Assembly: GCF_030143255.1 (NCBI RefSeq)
Contig: NZ_JARJNR010000001.1
Coordinates: 806,001-870,000 of the forward strand
Source of the DNA: Frigidibacter sp. SD6-1
GTDB lineage: Bacteria; Pseudomonadota; Alphaproteobacteria; Rhodobacterales; Rhodobacteraceae
Direction: 5' to 3'
Length of the DNA stretch: 64,000 nt
In this document: in pieces, positions 7,409 to 15,911 of the stretch
Numbering within the stretch: the stretch's first letter is position 1
How the letters are laid out: each line of letters opens with the position of its first letter
Made by a program: the position numbers and the translations under genes
The notes under the pieces: model-generated
Told to the model about the DNA's origin: nothing
The model's database searches: none
What the model saw: only the letters and a program-made list of their open reading frames with translations

Positions 7409-8599
7409 TCAGGGTTGAACGAACTGGCCCTTCATCGTCTTGGTCATGAAGGGCGACCAGATGACCGGGCCGTCGATGATCTCGATCCGGTCGATGACGC
7501 CGCAGCGGATGCCGGTGCAGGGCAGGGGATTGTAGAAGATCGCGACCGTGCTGCCCTGTTCCAGCCGCACCGGACCGGCCGGGTCGCTGCGCTGGATGAT
7601 GCCGTCGGCTTTGCCGCTCTTGACGGTGTTGTAGGAAACGCCGAGCCCGAGCCCGCCAAGAAGCGACACCGCATCCGCGACGGACTTGCCGCGCAGGTCC
7701 GGCAGGTTCACCTGCGGCATGGGTGGGGCGGCATTCTTGATCTGGTCAAGACGGGCCGAATCGAGCGCGACCACCCCGTCGGCGACCGAGAGCGCGGGGG
7801 CGTATTTCACGTCGAACCCCTCGGCAACGAGTGTGGTGATCACATCGGCCGGGAAGACGGCACCCGGGAAACTGCAGACGAGCGAGGAACAGGCGGCGTT
7901 GGGCGCCTGGATCGTCAGCGTCGCGTTCGAGCCTTCGGCAAGCTTCTTGCCGGATTTCGGTTCCGTCCTGAGCACCGTCAGCTCCGCCGCGCCGCTTTCC
8001 CGGACCGTGGCGAAACTCACGCCATGGCCGACGTTTGCCACCTCCATCGCCGCCGCCTCGGCGCGCTGGGTCGCGACATCGGGCATGAGCGCCAGTTCCT
8101 TGCCACCACCCCCGCGCATCACGAAGAAAGTGACCGCGCCTCCGACCACAAGGATCAGGACCGCCGCGACCGCGAGGATCCACCAGGGGAAGGGCTTCTT
8201 CGGCGCATCTATGACCGGCGGCGCCGCAAGGTCGAAGGCGACGGTCGGCCCCACGACGAAATCGGTGTCGGGGTCCTGCTCGGCCGTCACCTTCAGCTGG
8301 AAGCCGTATTTGCCTGCGGGCGCGCCCTTCGGCGGGCGGACGGTCACCTCGACCGCTTCGTTGCCGCCGAAATCGAACTCCTTCTCGACCTCGGAGGGCG
8401 AGGTGTCGGGCGCCCCGGTGATCGCAAACCAACCCGGCTCGGCGCCGTTCTGCGGCTCGATCCGGATGCGACCGGTCTGGGCGCGCGGGCCCATGTTGCG
8501 CACGGTGAAGCCGACCTTGCCGGGCGGGATGGTGCCGTCGGCCCCCGGCGGCTGCATGTCAAGGCGCGTGGGCGCGTCGGAAATCTGGAATGTGGGCAC
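7409..8599 (-). CDS. Single-pass membrane protein with two PASTA-type domains (candidate CIS anchor)
   Basis: The protein has 396 residues and starts with GTG behind AAGAGGAGG. There is no signal peptide. Residues 1-125 form an Ig-like beta domain, 138-161 a single membrane helix (FPWWILAVAAVLILVVGGAV), 170-231 and 296-357 PASTA-like repeats (LPDLRGKSVADAVSLLGGLG), with a Cys-containing linker at 237-242 and a Cys-rich tail. With the N-terminus in the cytoplasm, the PASTA part faces peptidoglycan, as in PASTA kinases. The gene lies 2 nt from the gpI-like baseplate gene. I infer that it docks the contractile particle to the membrane and wall. Confidence 0.75.
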   Translation of the reverse strand: MPTFQISDAPTRLDMQPPGADGTIPPGKVGFTVRNMGPRAQTGRIRIEPQNGAEPGWFAITGAPDTSPSEVEKEFDFGGNEAVEVTVRPPKGAPAGKYGFQLKVTAEQDPDTDFVVGPTVAFDLAAPPVIDAPKKPFPWWILAVAAVLILVVGGAVTFFVMRGGGGKELALMPDVATQRAEAAAMEVANVGHGVSFATVRESGAAELTVLRTEPKSGKKLAEGSNATLTIQAPNAACSSLVCSFPGAVFPADVITTLVAEGFDVKYAPALSVADGVVALDSARLDQIKNAAPPMPQVNLPDLRGKSVADAVSLLGGLGLGVSYNTVKSGKADGIIQRSDPAGPVRLEQGSTVAIFYNPLPCTGIRCGVIDRIEIIDGPVIWSPFMTKTMKGQFVQP

Positions 8600-8601
8600 T
8601 G

Positions 8602-9138
8602 TCAGTCCTCCTCTTCTGTCTTGTTCGGCGCCTCGCCTTGAGCGACCAGATCGAAGGTCGCGAAGGCCGGCTTCTCGCCATGGATGATCGAAAGCACGAG
8701 GTCGCGGCGATGGGCCGCCGCCCCGGGCAGGGTGACGCGGAAATGGAAGGGCTGGCGCGCGTCTTCCTCGACCGCGAAGCCCGGCACGCCGGTGGCGGTT
8801 TCAAGGAAGCGCACCAAGGTCGCGGCGCTGCCCCTGCGGCGACCCAACTCTGCGCCAAGCGCGGCCAGTTCGCGCAGATCGCCGGGGAAGGGACGGTCGG
8901 CGCTCTGATCGTCGGGGCGGTCGAGATAGCGGGCGAGGCCCACCCAGCCCGCGAGCGTCGAAACCAGCCGGTCGGGCGCGCGGCGCGGGTCGATGAGCGT
9001 GGGCGGGTCGGCGATCGCCGCCTCAAGCGAGCCATGGAGCGCCGACATGATCTCCAGCAGCGCCGCGAGCGGCCCGCCCTCATCGAGGTTCGTCCGGTAG
9101 ATTTCCGGCAGAAGAAGCCCGATCTCAGCCGCGCGCAT
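8602..9138 (-). CDS. Phage tail protein I (P2 gpI-like) baseplate component
   Basis: The protein has 178 residues and resembles the phage tail protein family related to P2 gpI: LLPEIYRTNL, a helical block around ALHGSLEAAI, LASTLAGWVGL-like core text, and the ATGVPGFAV region. In phages and CIS this protein sits at the baseplate rim. It overlaps the large baseplate gene by 14 nt, the classical J-I order. No fibre gene follows it. The next gene is the PASTA membrane protein. Confidence 0.8.
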   Translation of the reverse strand: MRAAEIGLLLPEIYRTNLDEGGPLAALLEIMSALHGSLEAAIADPPTLIDPRRAPDRLVSTLAGWVGLARYLDRPDDQSADRPFPGDLRELAALGAELGRRRGSAATLVRFLETATGVPGFAVEEDARQPFHFRVTLPGAAAHRRDLVLSIIHGEKPAFATFDLVAQGEAPNKTEEED

Positions 9139-11680
9139 CCGCCGCCTCCTTCTTGGCCTGCAGATCGCTCATGAAGCTCAGCCGGTGCTCGCCCGCGCAG
9201 TAAAGCCAGCCCGGCGGCAGGGGCGCGCGGTCGGTGAAGCGCCGACCGCCGACCGCGTGGAAAGAGAGGCCCTCGGCATCGCCCCGGAAGAGGCCCTGTT
9301 CCGTGCCCGCGAGCAGAAGCGGCAGGTCGCCCTGGCCGAGCGCCACCGCATCGACCGGCAGAAGTCGCGCGCGGTCGGCGTCAATGGGCAAGCCCGAGGT
9401 CAGAAGCGGCGCCGTCCAGGCCGGATCGGCGGCAGAGGCGTCGAGGATCAGCACCCCGCCATCGCGCGTGCCCGCCGCGACCCTGTTGCCCGCGACCGCG
9501 AACGACAGGCACGAGCCACCCTTCCAGCCCTTCGACAGGACGGTCCAGCCCTTGGGGTCAAGCCCGTCGGCGCGCACTGAAATCCGCATCATTCCCTTGC
9601 CGAGCTCGCCCCCCTCGGTCCAGATCGAGGCCCAGAGCCACAATTGCCCGCCATCGCGCACGAATTCGACCGCGCGGATGTCCTGGCCCTGCGAGCCGGG
9701 CAGAAGCTGGTAGGTGCCGGGCGCTCCCGCGGCGGACGACAGCCAGACCCCCGCCTTGCCGCGCGCGGCAAGGGCTGCGAACCGCTGGCCCGACTGGCTG
9801 GTGCCGGTCGCCACTGCATAGAACCCGCCCTGATCGGCCGCGCCGCCGTCGACCTTCACCGGAAGTATGCCACGCGGCCCGTCGCGATCCGTCCGGAAAA
9901 GCCCGTTCTTCGCCGCGATCAGCAGCCAGCGGCGGCTGTCATGCACCGTCACCGCCAGATCGTTCACCTGATGCTGGATGCGCTCCAGTTCCTCCCATGC
10001 CTCGCCGCAGCTTTGCGAGACGACGAGCCGCGACTGGCCGTCCGCGGTCAGGCCGACGACGGCAAGGAAGCCGGGCTGATCGGGATCGGCGGCGATCGCC
10101 ATCGGCCGGGCGTCGGGCCAGGCCAGCACGCGTTCCCAGCTCGTCGCGTAGTCCAGAGAACGGTAAAGCCCGTCGGCCATCAAGGCATAAAGGCAGCGCG
10201 GCTGGTGCGGATCGGTGAACAGCCGCGCCGTGTCGCCCTCTGGGCCAAGCTCGGTCGTCAGCGTCAGCTGTTCGGTATAACGCACGCCCGGATCGTCAAG
10301 TATCGCCTCATAGACATCCGAGACGCGCAGCGTCTTGCCGAAGGGCCAGTCGCCCAGCGGCGAGACGAGGGCATTGAGCCGTCTCGTCACCCGCCGCTCA
10401 ACCGCAGCCAGGTCTTCGGAGGGCGCGGCGGCTATGCGGCCCGAAATGGCCAGCGGCAGGCATTTCGCCCATTTCACTTCCGTCCTGACCCCGATTGGGC
10501 GGCGGACGTCGATCGTCATGCGGATGCGATCGCGCAGGGGTTCGGTGCGACCCGCTGCCAGAGCATCCGCCGTGACCGCGCCGCTGTCGGGGTCGGGCGC
10601 CACGGCCGGAACCGCCAGAACCTCGACCACGCCATGGCGGCCGAAGATCCAGGCCTCCCGCTCGGCATAGGCCTTGGCCCGGGCGACGCCACCAGCGGAC
10701 AGGGCGGCCTGGGTAAAATCGTCCGCCGTCACCGCACATTCGAGGTTGCGCACCGCATCCCGGCCCCGGGCGAGGAAGGCGGCAACCGTCTCGCCATCCT
10801 CGCCTCCCGCAGCGCGGGCAGGATTGGTCACAGTGATCGCCGGGAGGCGTTCGCGCAGCTGGGTCAGCGTGCCGGGCGCCACATTGCCCGCCCGCCCGCC
10901 GCCGGTCATGTACCAGGCGCGGATCTGGGCGGCGGCGGGGGGCACGTCGGCCAGGGTGGCCGTCAGCGCCCGCGCGGCCCCGGTCGCGGGCGCGAAGGTG
11001 ATCCGGCCCGCGCCCCGGTCGGCGACATAGGCGCGGGCAGCGGTGCGGCCCGCGAAATTCTCGACCTCGTCCCATAGAAGGAAGGTCCGGCCATCGGCAG
11101 TGACAGTGCGCGCCTCGGCGGGCAGGTCGCCCCCCTGCCATTCGACGCCCACGCGCAACTCCTCCGCCGCGCCCAACGGGCGCAGCACCGGCGCGCGGCG
11201 CACCGCGAAACTTTGCCCGCCGTCGCCATTGCCGGTGCCGATCACCTCGGCCGCGACGATCTCGGCATTCACCGCCAGCACCTCGGCCTCGGCTGCGCCC
11301 TTCGCGAACTGCACCGGCGCCAGCGTCACGAAGGTGATCTTGCCGCTTGCATCCGACACATGCAGCCCCTGCGGCAGCTCGACCTCGGGCCGCTCGTCGC
11401 CCTCGCGGGTGAAGCGCAGCATCACCACGGCGGCGGCGGGCGCCATCGGCGAGACGCCGAGAAGCTTCAGAAGCTCCGCATGCATCCGCTCGGGCAGGCG
11501 GTTCAGCCGGTAGAGCATCGTCTCGGTCAGCCAGGCATAGACCTCGACCAAAGTCATGCCCGGATCGCCGGGGTTGAGGTCGGTCCAGCCCGGGCAGCGG
11601 GCGGCGATGATCTCTTTCGCCTCCGCCACCAGATCGGCGAAACGGCGGCTGTCGAGGGGCGCGTCGTCACGCATCTTCAT
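9125..11680 (-). CDS. Baseplate J-like protein fused to a propeller-like C-terminal domain
   Basis: The protein has 851 residues. Residues 1 to about 485 match the putative baseplate assembly protein (gpJ-like): CPGWTDLNPGDPGMTLVEVY, LTETMLYRLNRLPERM and DDFTQAALSAGGVARA. In CIS this forms the wedge that locks the baseplate. Residues about 487-840 are a second part made of BNR/sialidase-like blades (LYRSLDYATSWERV, then GLFRTDRDGP and GLFRGDAEG). That extra domain could bind a surface ligand or membrane partner in place of fibres. There is an alternative start two codons downstream. The start overlaps the gp25 stop. Confidence 0.85.
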   Translation of the reverse strand: MKMRDDAPLDSRRFADLVAEAKEIIAARCPGWTDLNPGDPGMTLVEVYAWLTETMLYRLNRLPERMHAELLKLLGVSPMAPAAAVVMLRFTREGDERPEVELPQGLHVSDASGKITFVTLAPVQFAKGAAEAEVLAVNAEIVAAEVIGTGNGDGGQSFAVRRAPVLRPLGAAEELRVGVEWQGGDLPAEARTVTADGRTFLLWDEVENFAGRTAARAYVADRGAGRITFAPATGAARALTATLADVPPAAAQIRAWYMTGGGRAGNVAPGTLTQLRERLPAITVTNPARAAGGEDGETVAAFLARGRDAVRNLECAVTADDFTQAALSAGGVARAKAYAEREAWIFGRHGVVEVLAVPAVAPDPDSGAVTADALAAGRTEPLRDRIRMTIDVRRPIGVRTEVKWAKCLPLAISGRIAAAPSEDLAAVERRVTRRLNALVSPLGDWPFGKTLRVSDVYEAILDDPGVRYTEQLTLTTELGPEGDTARLFTDPHQPRCLYALMADGLYRSLDYATSWERVLAWPDARPMAIAADPDQPGFLAVVGLTADGQSRLVVSQSCGEAWEELERIQHQVNDLAVTVHDSRRWLLIAAKNGLFRTDRDGPRGILPVKVDGGAADQGGFYAVATGTSQSGQRFAALAARGKAGVWLSSAAGAPGTYQLLPGSQGQDIRAVEFVRDGGQLWLWASIWTEGGELGKGMMRISVRADGLDPKGWTVLSKGWKGGSCLSFAVAGNRVAAGTRDGGVLILDASAADPAWTAPLLTSGLPIDADRARLLPVDAVALGQGDLPLLLAGTEQGLFRGDAEGLSFHAVGGRRFTDRAPLPPGWLYCAGEHRLSFMSDLQAKKEAADARG

Positions 11681-12098
11681 TCACTCCGCTGAGGTCGAGC
11701 GCGAAGGACAATTCCCCCCGCACCTGGGACAGGCGCACCCGGTATTCGAGCCAGATGCGCAACCGCTCTGCCGCGCCCGACGGATCGGCGCCCGCATCGA
11801 GCCTGAGGATCGTCACGCGCGGCTCCCACCGCTGGATCGCCTGGCGGACGTAATGGATGGCAAGGCCAGCCGTCGTGGCATCGTTCGGCGCAAAGACCAG
11901 CCGGTCGAGCGGGCAGCCGTAGAGCGGCCGCATTACCCGTTCGCCCGGGATGGTGGCGAGGAGCAGCATCAGCGACTGGCGGATGACCGCGTCGCCCTTG
12001 ACCATCGCGACCCCGCCCGCTGGCGTCAGCGCGATGGCGCGGCCCGTGGCGCTATCGCCGTTCAAGCCCCCGAATGTCCAGCCGGTCAGCATCTTCAT
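11667..12098 (-). CDS. gp25-like (GPW) baseplate wedge protein
   Basis: The protein has 143 residues. It shows the gp25/GPW pattern: a start region GRAIALTPAGG, then LLLATIPGERVMRPLYGCPL, and EPRVTILRLDA before a beta-strand end. This lysozyme-related subunit links the sheath to the baseplate wedge in T4, T6SS (TssE) and CIS. The conserved EXR-like element here is GERVMRP. It overlaps its neighbours on both sides, between the tip gene and the baseplate-J gene. Confidence 0.88.
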   Translation of the reverse strand: MKMLTGWTFGGLNGDSATGRAIALTPAGGVAMVKGDAVIRQSLMLLLATIPGERVMRPLYGCPLDRLVFAPNDATTAGLAIHYVRQAIQRWEPRVTILRLDAGADPSGAAERLRIWLEYRVRLSQVRGELSFALDLSGVNEDA

Positions 12099-12442
12099 TC
12101 ACTCACCGTCAGAAGGTCCTGCCGCGCGCTGGTCACGCCGAACGGCACGATATTGAGCTGGCTCCAGTTGGTGCGGCCGGTGGCCGTGTCCTTGCACAGC
12201 GCCTTGCCGCCGATGGTGACGAAGCTGGAGTAGGCGGGGCTTTCGTCGATCGCGACGGTCTTGGTGCAGGGCGGCGTCGAGGGGGTGGCATGCGGGCAGG
12301 CGGCGATCGGGCGGTGAAGGAGGTCGGGCTTCACCAGTGCCAGTACCCCGTCCACCGTGACGAAATCCTGACTGGCATCGAGACTGACCGTCCCGGAATG
12401 GGCGCATTGCAGGACGGATTTCTCGGTCAGCGCGAAGGTCAT
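12095..12442 (-). CDS. PAAR-like spike-tip protein
   Basis: The protein has 115 residues. Position right after the spike gene and spaced metal-binding residues (CAHSG, ACPHATPSTPPC, ALC) suggest a tip protein of the PAAR-like group, a small Cys/His-rich cone that sharpens a VgrG-type spike. The sequence is not a textbook PAAR motif, so the family call is by pattern and position. It overlaps gp25 by 4 nt. Confidence 0.7.
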   Translation of the reverse strand: MTFALTEKSVLQCAHSGTVSLDASQDFVTVDGVLALVKPDLLHRPIAACPHATPSTPPCTKTVAIDESPAYSSFVTIGGKALCKDTATGRTNWSQLNIVPFGVTSARQDLLTVSE

Positions 12443-12444
12443 CC

Positions 12445-13950
12445 TCAGCCCCTTTCGAACCTGATCGCATCGGCGCGGATGGTGATGGTCTTTCCCGGCG
12501 CCTCGATCACCATGTCGGAGGCGGCGGCAAGCCGGGTGCGGCGCGGCGTGATGTCGAGCAGACTGCCCGAGCGGTTGGCGAGCCTCAGCGCGCCGTCCTT
12601 GCCCTTCAGCTCCAGCACCTGCCCGTCCTGCGAGCGCAGATAGAGGCCGCGCGGCTGATCCTCGGCGCCCTTCGGCAGCCGTTCGGTGCCGTAAAGCCCG
12701 CCCACCACATAGCCGCGCCCGGGGTCGCCGTCGGGCAAGAGGACCAGCACCTTGTCGCCCCGATCGGGCAGGGCGGCGAGCCCCTTGCGTGCGCCCGCAC
12801 CGGGGATGACGACATGCATCCAGCCCGCCGCAGCGGCGCCGAAATCGGTCAGCGTCACCCTGCAGCGGCCAAGGCCTTCGGGGTCCTTCACATCGGACAC
12901 CTCGCCGATAGTGACCGATGTAGCGCGGGCGGGTGTGGGGCGCTTTGGTCCTTCGGTCGAAAACTCCGTCACATAGCCCTCGTCGGCGCTGATCCGGTGC
13001 AGCGCGCGCGTCAGCGCATAATCGCCCGGGAAAGGCCCCGGCACGCCCTCGATCCGCACGATCCTGCCGGGGCAGAGCGCCGGATCGCCCTCTGCCAGCC
13101 CTTCGATCACCGCGACAGCCGCCGCCGCCCGGTCTATCCCGCCCTGAAGCTCCGCCTCGGCCGCCGCAGGGCTGTCGCTCAGCCGGTTCAGCCAGGCGCG
13201 GTCGCCCATTCCAAGATCGCCGCCCGGATCGCGCATCTCGACCCGGTCTTGCCGGGCGAGCGACAGTTTCGTCTCGCGCGGATCGAGCGTCACCGCATCG
13301 CGGCCCAGATGCCTGCCGCCCGGCAGCCAGGCATCGCCGGAAAGCGCGGCGCGATAGGCCAGAAGATTGCGGCCGCGCGTCAGCGTGGCAGGCTCTCCGC
13401 CATTGCCCGCAAGTGAGATGAGACGCAGTTCGCCGTCGCGGAGCGTGGGGTAGAGCCCGGCCTCGCCCGCGATATCGCAGAGGAAATCGAGGTCGGTCTG
13501 TTCGCCCTGAAAAATCAGATGGCGGGCGGGGGCGCCTTCGTCCACCCGCGCCTGCAGGCCGATATCGCCCGCCAGACGCCGGGCCAGATCGGCTGCCGAG
13601 GCTGCTTCCAGCGCGATCAGGCTCTGCCGCCGGGCGAGCTGATGCAGCGCGTCGCGCGCGGTGAGGCGATAGAGTGCAAGGCCATCGGAGGTCTCTTCCG
13701 CCACGACTGCCGTCACCTTGCCCTCGAAAAGCGTACCCGCCGCGGCCAGCCCGACCGCAAGCACCGCACCGGGCATCAGGCCCGAGACCGCTGCGCCGGG
13801 TGGATCGGCGAAGGTCAGTTCGGCCACGGCGGGGGCGCCGAGCAGCTGGGTCACCGTCACCTCGCTCAGCCGCGCGGCCAGCGCGACGTCAAGGGACGTG
13901 CCGTCGAGCGTCAGCGTCAGGCGCGGCAGCTGGAGAAGGGCAAGCGTCAT
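12445..13950 (-). CDS. VgrG/gp5-gp27-like spike protein
   Basis: The protein has 501 residues. The N-terminal half has the gp27-like/late control D fold signature (LYRLTARDALHQLARR, then EQTDLDFLCDIAGEAGLYP). Residues about 345-420 are the gp5 OB domain (LGRCRVTLTDFG, GWMHVVIPGAG, PDRGDKVLVLLPDGDPGRG, VVGGLYG). The C-terminal beta-helix is short, ending in a repeat-rich tail (RADAIRFERG). It would form the trimeric puncturing device under the tip. It overlaps the LysM adaptor gene by 4 nt. Confidence 0.9.
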   Translation of the reverse strand: MTLALLQLPRLTLTLDGTSLDVALAARLSEVTVTQLLGAPAVAELTFADPPGAAVSGLMPGAVLAVGLAAAGTLFEGKVTAVVAEETSDGLALYRLTARDALHQLARRQSLIALEAASAADLARRLAGDIGLQARVDEGAPARHLIFQGEQTDLDFLCDIAGEAGLYPTLRDGELRLISLAGNGGEPATLTRGRNLLAYRAALSGDAWLPGGRHLGRDAVTLDPRETKLSLARQDRVEMRDPGGDLGMGDRAWLNRLSDSPAAAEAELQGGIDRAAAAVAVIEGLAEGDPALCPGRIVRIEGVPGPFPGDYALTRALHRISADEGYVTEFSTEGPKRPTPARATSVTIGEVSDVKDPEGLGRCRVTLTDFGAAAAGWMHVVIPGAGARKGLAALPDRGDKVLVLLPDGDPGRGYVVGGLYGTERLPKGAEDQPRGLYLRSQDGQVLELKGKDGALRLANRSGSLLDITPRRTRLAAASDMVIEAPGKTITIRADAIRFERG

Positions 13951-14795
13951 GCCGCACCTCCGGTCGTCGCAACAGCCGCCCCGGCAGCGGGAATGGTCAG
14001 GACGGTTCCGGCCTCGATCCTCAGCGGATCCTCGATGCCGCTCGCGGCGGCGATCGCCGACCAGGCGGCGGGGGAGCCCAGGTGATCATTGGCAATCTGG
14101 TAAAGCGGGGTCGCGACATTGCCGTCGGCGTCGGCGATCACCTCGACATAGGCGGCGTCGCTGTCGGTGCCGGGACCGGCAAGCGGATAGTCGCCCACGC
14201 CGGGCAGGGCGGGCGCGGGCTCGAACCGGTCGGGCGAAGGGGGCTGGGTATCCGGTACGCGGCGCAGGCGCAGGGTCAGCCAGGACCGCTGCGGCATGCC
14301 GCCAAGGCTGAACCGTTCCAGCCGCTCGGCGGCGGCGGTAACGACGGCGGGCAGGTTCCAGGCCCGGCCCCAGATGAAGCGCACGACCGGCGCCTCGGTC
14401 GCGGCGCCGCTGGCGCGGGCGGGTTCGGCGAGGCTCCAGAGCGGGCGGGTCAGGTCGCGCACATCCGGCTCTGGCGGCGGCAGGGCGGGCAGGGGGGCTT
14501 CGCCCCCGTCTGCCTGCGCGGGCGCTGCGGGCGGTGCCACAGGCGCGGCGAAGCTCGCTGCCGGGTCGAGGCTTTGCGCGAGGTCGGTGTCGAAGAGCAG
14601 CTGCAGCTCGACCTCGGTCACCCCGCCGCCGGTGACGATCAAGGGATCGTCCGCCCCGGCGGCGCCCAGGATCGTGCCGCCGCGCGCGGTGCGGGTGCGA
14701 AGACCCGCCTGCCGGGCGAAGGTCAGGCTTTCGGGGTTCAGAAGACAGGCGATCCGCTCGCCCGTCGCTTCGATGAGGAAGACTACCCGATCCAT
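13947..14795 (-). CDS. CIS tube-adaptor protein with C-terminal LysM domain
   Basis: The protein has 282 residues. The N-terminus (ACLLNPESLTFARQAGL) and the block VTEVELQLLFDTDL match the contractile-injection-system tube/adaptor family that joins the inner tube to the spike. A disordered Pro/Ala linker follows. The last 60 residues are LysM-like (YQIANDHLGSPAAWSAIAAA). It overlaps the Pro-rich gene upstream by 13 nt and the spike gene downstream by 4 nt, which supports assembly as one unit. Confidence 0.85.
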   Translation of the reverse strand: MDRVVFLIEATGERIACLLNPESLTFARQAGLRTRTARGGTILGAAGADDPLIVTGGGVTEVELQLLFDTDLAQSLDPAASFAAPVAPPAAPAQADGGEAPLPALPPPEPDVRDLTRPLWSLAEPARASGAATEAPVVRFIWGRAWNLPAVVTAAAERLERFSLGGMPQRSWLTLRLRRVPDTQPPSPDRFEPAPALPGVGDYPLAGPGTDSDAAYVEVIADADGNVATPLYQIANDHLGSPAAWSAIAAASGIEDPLRIEAGTVLTIPAAGAAVATTGGAA

Positions 14796-15901
14796 GTCCG
14801 CGCCTCCTGCTCAGGCCGCGGGGCCGCCCAGCGGACGGGTGGATGGGGCTGCGCGTTTTCCGGCCGGGGGCTCGCGGGGTCGGACGGGAGGGTGGGCCAG
14901 AGGGTCTCTGTCACCTGTTGCGGTTCGGCTTCCGGCGCTGCTTGGCGCGGGGCCGGTGACGCATGCGGCGCTCGGTGGGGCGCGGATGGCCGGGTGGGCG
15001 CGCGTCCACCCTGCGGCAAAGGCGGAGCCGGGGGGGCGACCGCGATGGCCATGCCGGACGGAGCGTCCGGCCATCCGGCGTCCGCGAGCCGCGCCTGGGG
15101 CGGCGCGTCGAGCGCCCGGAAGGGCGCGGCGCGCGGCCGGTCCGGAAAGTCGACCGGGGCGGGGGTGGGCCCTGCGGACGGCGGCGCGGCGAAAGCAGCC
15201 GACTGCCTAAAGGGGCCGCTCGTCGAGCCCTGCGTGCTCTCCTCGCGGGGCTGGCCCGACGAGGGCACGGAGGGGCCGAGGAGGGGCTCGGGCAGGACGC
15301 GTGCCGTATGGGGCGGCGGCACCTGTATCATGCCGACAGGCGGGGCCGCTTCGGCGGCGTCGCGCGCCCTGGCGTCCGGCGCGAAATCGACCGGCGCCCG
15401 GGTCCGCCGGACGGGCATGCCTGCGATGGCCGGGGGCGATGCGGGTCTTTCGCCCGCGTCCGAGAGGCCCGAAAAGTCCGGCCGCGTGCGCCGTTTCTTC
15501 GGATTTTGCCCATGCGGTGCATCTGATGCCTCGGGTCGCGGCGGCATTGGCGTCTGAGGAGGTGCGAGCGGAGGCCTTTTCAGTGAGGGAGACGCGCGAT
15601 CGGGCGTTCCGTCAGAGAGCGTCGGGGCGGGCGTCGGGGCGGGCGTCGTGTCCGCGACGTTCATCTCGATCGCTGATGCGGGTATCCCGTTGGCGTCATT
15701 GTAAACAGGGCGTTGCGCAGGCGTCGCCGCCGCAAGCGCGCGAAGCCAGACCTCCGGCGCACCGGGATAGCGCAGGCGGAGCGCGGCCAGCGGGTCGGGG
15801 CCAGCCGTCAGCTCCGGCAGTGCCGCATCGGGCGCGAGCGCGTCGGCGCAGCGGCGCAGAAAGGCCGCCGCGCCAAACCTTATCTGGAGGAGAAGCCCCA
15901 C
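14783..15901 (-). CDS. Pro/Ala-rich, largely disordered CIS-operon protein
   Basis: The protein has 372 residues and starts with GTG behind GAGGGGG, 10 nt after the tube stop. Residues 1-80 look folded (LLLQIRFGAAAFLRRCADAL and RYPGAPEVWLRALAAA). The rest is Pro-, Ala- and Arg-rich low-complexity sequence. A palindromic element of family 1 lies inside the gene and is read in frame as PSVPSSGQPREESTQG. I recognise no family. Position between tube and adaptor is compatible with a length-determining, scaffold or cargo role, but nothing proves it. Codon use and frame are continuous across the element. Confidence 0.65.
   Translation of the reverse strand: MGLLLQIRFGAAAFLRRCADALAPDAALPELTAGPDPLAALRLRYPGAPEVWLRALAAATPAQRPVYNDANGIPASAIEMNVADTTPAPTPAPTLSDGTPDRASPSLKRPPLAPPQTPMPPRPEASDAPHGQNPKKRRTRPDFSGLSDAGERPASPPAIAGMPVRRTRAPVDFAPDARARDAAEAAPPVGMIQVPPPHTARVLPEPLLGPSVPSSGQPREESTQGSTSGPFRQSAAFAAPPSAGPTPAPVDFPDRPRAAPFRALDAPPQARLADAGWPDAPSGMAIAVAPPAPPLPQGGRAPTRPSAPHRAPHASPAPRQAAPEAEPQQVTETLWPTLPSDPASPRPENAQPHPPVRWAAPRPEQEARTWIG
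15218..15287. repeat. Palindromic element, family 1 copy D, inside a coding region
   Basis: It shares the blocks GCTCGTCGAGCCCTGCGTGC, TCTCCTCGC, GACGAGGGCACGGAG and CCGAGGAGG with the intergenic copies A-C and E. It lies in the disordered part of the Pro-rich gene without breaking its frame, so it is likely a mobile-type insertion that was tolerated or exapted. Confidence 0.7.
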
Positions 15902-15911
15902 CGCCGCCCCC

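Noticed and set aside
6854-8641. Long open frame on the + strand (595 codons) opposite the CIS membrane genes
   Set aside because: In GC-rich DNA antisense frames stay open. The translation is rich in Arg/His/Pro with no domain, while the minus strand has clear families.
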